Assembly: GCA_009927255.1 (NCBI GenBank)
Contig: RFNJ01000176.1
Span: forward strand, 1-10,044
Length of the DNA stretch: 10,044 nucleotides
Direction of reading: 5' to 3'
Source of the DNA: Pseudomonadota bacterium
GTDB taxonomy: Bacteria; Pseudomonadota; Alphaproteobacteria; UBA2136; UBA6156
A program made the translations under genes and the position numbers. The notes under the pieces were generated by a model. It was given only the letters and a program-made list of their open reading frames with translations, was not told the origin of the DNA and did not search any database. How positions within the stretch are numbered: the stretch's first letter is position 1; each line of letters starts with the position of its first letter. Below are positions 4,975 through 10,044 of the stretch, one piece after another.

Positions 4975-6474
4975 TTAGGTTGTTGTGGGCCAGAACGGCT
5001 TGGTGATGCGGCTCCAATCGAGCTGCACGAGCAGCGGCGATAAGATGTAGAGCAGCGTGCCGACCAGCACGACGAGCATCACCACCCCAAACCAGCGCGG
5101 CACTGCATTGGTTTTCCGTAAGGCCATGGTAAAGAGGAAGAGCATTGCGGGAAACAGCGGAAAGAAGCTGTAGCGCACCACTTCGTTCATCATTCCCAAG
5201 GCTTGGGCCGGGTTGCGGAAGTCGAGCACCACGTCAATCACGTTACGTGAGCTTGGCCGCGTGGTGACCGGCAGCAGGCTGGCAATTTGCGTGAGCACAG
5301 GCTGGATGCTCTTTTCAGCATTGCCAATGTTCACAACATGCCCACGGATGATACCGATGCGGCCCTGACTGTTATTGGGCTTGTTCAGTTCCGCCTCCAT
5401 GGGTTCTGCCATGTTGGTGAAAACGCCCTGCAAGCCTTTGGCTGTATTAGCCGCTTGAGTAACCAACTGGTTGGCTCCAGCTTGGATACTGATCAGTTCG
5501 TTAAGCAAGTTGTCGGGATTGACGGACTTGTCATCGAACCTAATCGTGTTCAGGGTACCAACAACCGCTTTGAAGCGGTCGCGGAGTGGCGTAATTAACA
5601 CCTGCGCTTGCTCAGACTGCGTTTTGAGCACCTGTGAGGCGTTCAGGACGTTATTTTGCGCAGCCCTGATTTGGCGTGACAACGTACCGGTTGCCCGCTG
5701 ACCAGCGGCCGTGAGTTGATCGAGCGGAGTATCAACCGGCACCCGTTCCTCTTCGTTAATGACGCGCACCAGTGTGGTGGCGGCAGAATCGGCGAGGTTT
5801 TTGGCACTGGCCAAACCTGCTTGCGCTTGTTCGGCTCGTTCCAGTGCGTTTTCGACCAGTGACGTGCCAGTGCGGACGTTTTCCACACCTGCGGTTTGTC
5901 TGCCAGCCGTGCTGAGTGCTGGCAATATGTGCAAACCTATGGCAATAACGATGCCAAGGATGAACATGGTAGGTAGTCCTACCCAGCGTCCGGCTCTTTC
6001 ACTTTCTTCTGGCATTCTCTCGAGATATATCCAGTAGCCAGTGACTAGAATGGTTGCCGCCACCGTAACGATGTTGGCGGTCGTTTGGCCATTGGTCTCA
6101 AGGAACCAGGGGTAGGCCAAGACTGCCGAGGTGCCTTCAGCCACCAGGATGAGAAACACCCGGAAGATGAACCATCCATCGGCGTTTTCTGTTGGCATAT
6201 AGGGGCGCACGAACGCCACAATGCCAATGACCACAGCGTAGAGGGTGAGATAGAGAATCGTTACGCCGATGATATCTTTCGGCATAAACTGTTCATGATA
6301 CCACCACACCGCAACAAGGCCGAGAGGGAGTAGGAGGAACGCGAATGGATTTTCTACCACCGCCATCAACATGCGTAGAAGCGACGTTTTGGCAGTGGCG
6401 ACCAGCGTATTCCAGTTTAGTTCAGCTGATTGTTCAGCCGGAGAGGCAGTTTTAGGGGGTTCAGGTTCCGCCAT
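4975..6474 (-). CDS. Membrane protein of unknown function, seven segments with a large helical periplasmic domain
   Basis: I do not recognise a family for these 499 residues. A polar N-terminus (1-40) precedes five hydrophobic segments (about 43-59, 67-90, 101-122, 131-151, 167-187). A long soluble region (188-433) follows, then two more segments (about 434-451, 460-483). Positive residues lie in the 90-91, 153-163 and 453-460 loops, placing the N-terminus in the cytoplasm and 188-433 in the periplasm. The start of that domain (about 200-300) is Ala/Gln/Glu/Leu-rich, as in helical bundles or coiled coils of sensory proteins. No enzymatic motif, HAMP or kinase domain is visible. The ATG has a good AGGAG site 7 nt upstream. 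It is convergent with the ABC cassette and downstream of the usher gene by 131 bases. A sensor or envelope scaffold is possible but speculative. Confidence 0.85.
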   Translation of the reverse strand: MAEPEPPKTASPAEQSAELNWNTLVATAKTSLLRMLMAVVENPFAFLLLPLGLVAVWWYHEQFMPKDIIGVTILYLTLYAVVIGIVAFVRPYMPTENADGWFIFRVFLILVAEGTSAVLAYPWFLETNGQTTANIVTVAATILVTGYWIYLERMPEESERAGRWVGLPTMFILGIVIAIGLHILPALSTAGRQTAGVENVRTGTSLVENALERAEQAQAGLASAKNLADSAATTLVRVINEEERVPVDTPLDQLTAAGQRATGTLSRQIRAAQNNVLNASQVLKTQSEQAQVLITPLRDRFKAVVGTLNTIRFDDKSVNPDNLLNELISIQAGANQLVTQAANTAKGLQGVFTNMAEPMEAELNKPNNSQGRIGIIRGHVVNIGNAEKSIQPVLTQIASLLPVTTRPSSRNVIDVVLDFRNPAQALGMMNEVVRYSFFPLFPAMLFLFTMALRKTNAVPRWFGVVMLVVLVGTLLYILSPLLVQLDWSRITKPFWPTTT

Positions 6475-6605
6475 GGGCGGGCTCCTTTATGAAACAGTCT
6501 GATCACAGCGATGTTGCTGTAGATGTATACCTTTCACAGTTTTAGTAAGTTGGCAAGGGGGAAATGCGTTCCGGGGATTTTTAGCTGGCTTTGCGGCTGT
6601 TTAGC
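6475..6605 (-). other. Intergenic region upstream of the seven-segment membrane protein
   Basis: This holds the AGGAG ribosome site of the downstream gene (6486-6482), a perfect inverted repeat ACAGC-gatgtt-GCTGT (6505-6520) in the predicted leader, and a TATACA hexamer on the minus strand (6529-6524) that could be a -10 box. The nearest -35-like sequence, TTGCCA (6556-6551), is 21 bases away, too far for a standard promoter. No clear terminator follows the usher gene, so read-through into the membrane-protein gene is possible. Confidence 0.4.
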
Positions 6606-9600
6606 TTAGGGCACTGGAAGCTCGAGCACGGGATTTAGGTTGGTTTTGGTGATGGTGAGGGGGGTTTGGGTGGTTTGGCCTTGGGCGTTTTGCACGGTGA
6701 CTTGGTAGCTGCCGGTGGGGACGGGTTGGAAGCTGAAATTACCTTCGGCATCGGGTGTGGTGGTTTCGAGTTTTTCGCCCTTGGTGTTGGTGAGGGTGAT
6801 TTGCAGGCCGCCGGCGCTTTGGTTGGGTTTGAGGCTGAGTTGGCCGGTAACTTCGGCCTGATAGACCAGTGCGATGGCCACTTGGCCGCTGTAGCCGGCG
6901 CCTTGGGCGATGAGGGTGTGATACACGCTGGCGGGTTTGAGCGTGAGGCTGGGGAGTGTGCTTTCAATCACTTCCAGCGTGTTGTTACTGTTGGGCAGCA
7001 GCGCGGTGATGCGGGCGCTGCCAGCGGCGTTGGTGGTGGCGGTGATGCCGCTGCGGAGGTTGCGGACTTCGACCCCTGCCACGGTTTCCTCATTCGCATC
7101 GCGCGTGCCGTTGGTGTTTTCATCGATGAAGGTAACGACGTCGGCCACCGCGTAGCCGAAGCCTTCGCCACGGGCGGGGACTAGCTTGTAATTGGGGCCG
7201 CTGCCGAGTTGGGCGGGTTGGGGAGATGGGCCAGCGGCGGGTTCCACCGCAGCGTAGGGGGCGAACTGCACGCCGAGGTTGGCGCCCAGCTGGAAGTTGC
7301 TGGTGAAGTCCGCCCCGTAATTCCCCGTGGCTTGGCCCGCCACCAGCGTGCTGCTGGCGAAGCGGGTGAGGAAGGCGCCCACGTCGGTATCCTTCCCCAA
7401 GCGCACTTTTTCGCGCAGGCTGGCGGCGAGGTCGCCTTCGGCGAGCATGGTGGCATCGAGTTGGGTAAAGCTGCGGCCATAGGCGGCGCGGAGGCCGAGG
7501 TTGGCGCCGGTGGTGGTTTGGTTGGCGGCACCCATCGGGCCTTGGGCCACGCCGACATTTAGCGTGAGGTTGCGGTTGAGGCCATAGAAGCTGTTGAGCA
7601 CCAGCGTGGGCACGCCCGCTTGGCGCGATTGGCCGGTGGCGATGACTGAGTTTTGCGATTCCAGCACGCCGGCTTCGTAAATCCATTCGCCGGGTTTGAC
7701 CAAGTTTTCACCCAGCGTGAAGTTTTGGGTGGACTCTTGCTTTTCACCCTGCGGGCCATACAGCACCACGCGGAAGCTGTTTTGGCCGGGGCGGAGGTTG
7801 AGGTTGGTGAAGCGGTAGCGGCCATCTATCCCCACTTGGCCGAAGGTGAGGAGGTTGTCGTTTTGATACACTTCAACATCCCAGCCTTGGGGGCCGGGGC
7901 CTTGGAGTTCGAATTCATTCAAGCTACCCGCGAAGCCGGGGGTTTTGTTGGTGAGGGCAACCCCCCTGCCCTGCCCGGCGGTGGGCATCAGGGCGATGCG
8001 GGGGAGGTTGACGTCGCCCAGTTCATACTGGCGGGCTTGGAGGGGGCCGAGCAGAGTTTCGGATGCGGTGGCGGTTTTTTCTAGCCGAAAGCTGCCGCCG
8101 CCGAAGGTGCGTTGGTTGTTGGTGCCTTGCTGAAAGTTGAGGCTGAGCAGGCCGTCCATCCCGGCCATCGGGCCTTGGGCTTGCAAATTAAGGTTATTGC
8201 TGGCGATGGTTTTACCTTCGCTTTGACCGTAGGTGGTGCCGTAGTCGGCCTTTAAACTTGGCCAGCCGAGCCAGCTGCGCTTGAGGGTGTGGAGTTGGCC
8301 AAGTTGTTGCTCGGGGGTGCGTTCGCGCAGGTTATCCCAGATGCGTTGGCGGGCGAGGCGGGCGGTTTCGGGCAAGATTTCGGTACTGTAGGCGCTGAGC
8401 ACCATGGTATCGAGAGTGAGGGCGAAATTGGCGGGGAGCCATTGTTGGAGCTGTTGGGTGCTGACCAGGATATCGGTTGGGGTGCGCAGGGTGCTGCCTG
8501 CGGGCAGCGGAGTGGTTTGGCCTTGCACGGTGATGGTACTGTTGAGGTCGTTCAGCGCCACCGTACGGTTGGGGCTGACCACCCAGCCTTTGGCGGTGCC
8601 CTGCGCGGCATTCACCTGAATGGGCAGGCCCAAGGCTTTGCTGATGGCGCCGAGGGGCAAATACAGCGTGCCCGCTTGGGCGCCGCTTTGGCCCAAATAG
8701 GCGGTAATCAGGCTGGGGGTGGTGGTGTCGTCGAGTTGGAATTCCAGCAGCAGTTCTTCTAAATCGGCGAGGTTGGAAGGTGGCAGCGTGATGCCGGTTT
8801 CGGCTGCGGGGGTAGTTTGCTGGCCAAGCTGGGTGGCGGCTTCGGCGGTGGCTTGCGCGGTGGTGGTGGCGAGTTGGGGGAGATACATCGCCAGCGGAGT
8901 GGCGGGGGTGGGAAGTTCGGGCAGCGCGTTAAACGACTGGATGCGCGAGAGGGTTTGGCGCGCGGTGGTTTGCTGCTGCGTGGTGATGAGCGGCAGCGGC
9001 ATGGGCGTGAGGCTGCGGGCGATGACCGGATAGGTGGGTGGTTTTTTGGGGCCGGGGAGCGGGGCCATTTCGGCCAGCCGGAACAGCTGCGCCATGGGTG
9101 CCGGGGCGACGCTGGCCATGGCGGTGAGGATGGGTTGGATAGTTGCGGCTTGGGGTGCCATCGGTTGGAGTGGGGCTTGGGCGAGTTGCTGGGGTTGGGC
9201 CATGGCCACCAGTTGGGGGGTGGCGGTGGTGGGCTGGTTTTCCATCGGGCGCAGCTGGCTGCTGGCGAGTTGGCGGAGTTCCATGGGGGTGAGGGTGGTG
9301 GCGAGGCGGGTTGGTGGCGCGAGCATGGGTGAGAGGCGGGTTTTGGCGGGTGGAAGTGGTGGGGACATCAGGGCCAGTTGCGCTGTTGGCAGCGGTGCTG
9401 GGGGCGCCAATGGCTTGAGCGGACTGGTCGGCAATGGGGTGGCGGGCTGGAGGGGGCGCAGAGCAGTTTGGGCGGGGGGGAGGCTTTCGGGGGAACTGAG
9501 CAAACTCACCAATGGCAACAGCGTGGCGCTGGTAGCTTGGGCGGTGGCGGCCATGGGAGTGAGCACCACGGGGCTTGATACGCTTGGCGAGAGTTGGGTG

Positions 9601-9686
9601 AGCGAGACGGTATTGGATATGGTGCTGGCCGAGACCATCAGTAGAGCCATCGGCGTGAGGCTGAACAGGCGCAGGCCCCGCGCCAT
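6606..9686 (-). CDS. Usher-like outer-membrane protein with SdrD-like and carboxypeptidase-regulatory-like domains
   Basis: This 1026-residue protein probably assembles or exports pilin subunits across the outer membrane. Residues 1-24 look like a signal peptide (Arg3, Arg6, hydrophobic core). Residues 30-300 are low-complexity Pro/Leu/Ala/Gln/Thr with L-x-P-M motifs. A globular domain at 308-450 (ELLLEFQLDD, LYLPLGAISKALGLPI) resembles the N-terminal domain of ushers of the DUF4402/spore-coat-U kind. From about 475 alternating Gly/aromatic strands suggest a beta-barrel. DVEVYQNDNLLTFGQVGIDG (603-622) and the following RYRFTNLNLRPG resemble the usher plug/middle domain. At 855-867, DENTNGTRDANEE fits an SdrD-type calcium loop, followed by a beta-sandwich (870-940). 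The tail 943-1026 is carboxypeptidase-regulatory-like. ATG 9686 lies 3 nt after the pilin-like stop without a strong ribosome site, implying coupling. Membership in the usher family is likely, not certain. Confidence 0.75.
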   Translation of the reverse strand: MARGLRLFSLTPMALLMVSASTISNTVSLTQLSPSVSSPVVLTPMAATAQATSATLLPLVSLLSSPESLPPAQTALRPLQPATPLPTSPLKPLAPPAPLPTAQLALMSPPLPPAKTRLSPMLAPPTRLATTLTPMELRQLASSQLRPMENQPTTATPQLVAMAQPQQLAQAPLQPMAPQAATIQPILTAMASVAPAPMAQLFRLAEMAPLPGPKKPPTYPVIARSLTPMPLPLITTQQQTTARQTLSRIQSFNALPELPTPATPLAMYLPQLATTTAQATAEAATQLGQQTTPAAETGITLPPSNLADLEELLLEFQLDDTTTPSLITAYLGQSGAQAGTLYLPLGAISKALGLPIQVNAAQGTAKGWVVSPNRTVALNDLNSTITVQGQTTPLPAGSTLRTPTDILVSTQQLQQWLPANFALTLDTMVLSAYSTEILPETARLARQRIWDNLRERTPEQQLGQLHTLKRSWLGWPSLKADYGTTYGQSEGKTIASNNLNLQAQGPMAGMDGLLSLNFQQGTNNQRTFGGGSFRLEKTATASETLLGPLQARQYELGDVNLPRIALMPTAGQGRGVALTNKTPGFAGSLNEFELQGPGPQGWDVEVYQNDNLLTFGQVGIDGRYRFTNLNLRPGQNSFRVVLYGPQGEKQESTQNFTLGENLVKPGEWIYEAGVLESQNSVIATGQSRQAGVPTLVLNSFYGLNRNLTLNVGVAQGPMGAANQTTTGANLGLRAAYGRSFTQLDATMLAEGDLAASLREKVRLGKDTDVGAFLTRFASSTLVAGQATGNYGADFTSNFQLGANLGVQFAPYAAVEPAAGPSPQPAQLGSGPNYKLVPARGEGFGYAVADVVTFIDENTNGTRDANEETVAGVEVRNLRSGITATTNAAGSARITALLPNSNNTLEVIESTLPSLTLKPASVYHTLIAQGAGYSGQVAIALVYQAEVTGQLSLKPNQSAGGLQITLTNTKGEKLETTTPDAEGNFSFQPVPTGSYQVTVQNAQGQTTQTPLTITKTNLNPVLELPVP

Positions 9687-9689
9687 GGC

Positions 9690-10044
9690 TTATTGCACCA
9701 CCACTTGGAACTGAATGGCCTGCCCGCCGCTGGTGGCGGTGCTGAAGCCGCCGCCGACCAGCGAACTGGGGGTAAGCCTGCCGCCGACATAAATGGTGTT
9801 ATTGGCCGCACCGGAAACGATGGTGTGGGTGAGGATGGTGCTGCCGAGGCCATTACATGTGGGGTTGGTGCCGTAATTCGCCACGTTGCTGCTGCCCACC
9901 ACCACCGTGGTGGTGAGAGTGAGGGTGCCGCCGCCGCTGTGGGCCAAGGTGCCGTTGGCGCAGCTGACTTCCACCACCGTGCCGTTACTATCTTGGATTT
10001 CAATTTGCCCGGCGGTGCCGCTGCCGCTGCCGCTATAGGCGGTG
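9690..10044 (-). CDS. C-terminal part of a probable DUF4402-type pilin subunit (runs off the right edge)
   Basis: The frame is open from the right edge to TAA at 9692-9690, giving 117 residues of an incomplete gene. It is all beta-rich and small-residue-rich, with a Gly/Ser stretch SGSGSG near the edge, IEIQDSNGTVVEVSC, two cysteines (in VEVSCANG and NPTCNG) able to form a disulfide, and a C-terminal YVGGRLTPSSLVGGGF followed by IQFQVVVQ. The GG-R/T-L-T pattern before a final beta strand ending in V-x-V resembles DUF4402 and related surface-fibre subunits, whose last strand ends the pilin fold. The usher-like gene starts 3 nt downstream, so the two form one operon. An internal GTG could be read as a start at 9977, but coding clearly continues upstream. 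No chaperone gene is visible; one would be expected beyond the edge. Confidence 0.65.
   Translation of the reverse strand, partial: TAYSGSGSGTAGQIEIQDSNGTVVEVSCANGTLAHSGGGTLTLTTTVVVGSSNVANYGTNPTCNGLGSTILTHTIVSGAANNTIYVGGRLTPSSLVGGGFSTATSGGQAIQFQVVVQ

Noticed and set aside
6575..6608. Possible terminator just after the usher-like gene
   Set aside because: On the minus strand the hairpin has a C-A mismatch and is followed by an A-rich, not T-rich, tail.
8289..9714. Several long plus-strand open frames (8289-8762, 8817-9332, 9034-9714) opposite the usher-like gene
   Set aside because: Their Gly/Trp/Ala-rich low-complexity translations mirror the Pro/Ala/Thr/Gln-rich coding of the usher. The opposite strand has consistent domain structure and operon context.

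Overview
The window reads as chromosomal DNA of a Gram-negative bacterium, most likely a proteobacterium. The support is an OmpA-type peptidoglycan-binding protein, a beta-class glutathione S-transferase, an outer-membrane usher-like protein and a Shine-Dalgarno/sigma70-like layout. An alphaproteobacterium is my best guess, from the usher/DUF4402-type pair and general protein character, but nothing here fixes the taxon. I see no rRNA, tRNA, CRISPR array, transposase or phage gene.

Left part (1-1853). A probable gene start runs off the left edge on the minus strand. Next is a divergent pair: a GstA-like glutathione S-transferase (minus) and a small ArsR-type repressor (plus). Between them is a 9-bp-arm palindrome; each arm contains a TTGAAA -35 box, one for each divergent promoter. 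This looks like a shared autoregulatory operator. The regulator's ATG lies at the predicted transcription start, so its mRNA may be leaderless. A YqaA/DedA-family membrane protein follows on the plus strand and ends in a clear rho-independent terminator.

Middle part (1854-4974). A membrane-anchored OmpA-like protein with BON-type repeats is encoded on the minus strand. Divergent from it is a two-gene polar-amino-acid ABC cassette (permease then ATPase, 2 nt apart) with no substrate-binding protein. Tandem arrays of a degenerate octamer (about RTRACCGG) sit just outside both ends of this cassette. A strong, probably bidirectional terminator separates it from the next, convergent gene.

Right part (4975-10044, all minus strand). 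A 499-residue protein of unknown function has seven predicted membrane segments and a large helical domain predicted to be periplasmic. Upstream of it lie a 1026-residue usher-like outer-membrane protein and, 3 nt before that, the C-terminal 117 residues of a probable DUF4402-type pilin subunit that runs off the right edge. This pair looks like the downstream end of a non-classical chaperone-usher surface-fibre operon. The usher is unusual in having a long Pro/Met/Leu-rich N-terminal extension with recurring L-x-P-M motifs, and a C-terminal SdrD-like calcium-loop domain plus a carboxypeptidase-regulatory-like domain.

The most unusual items are the shared GST/ArsR operator, the paired octamer arrays around the ABC cassette, the usher's extra domains and the unclassified seven-segment membrane protein.
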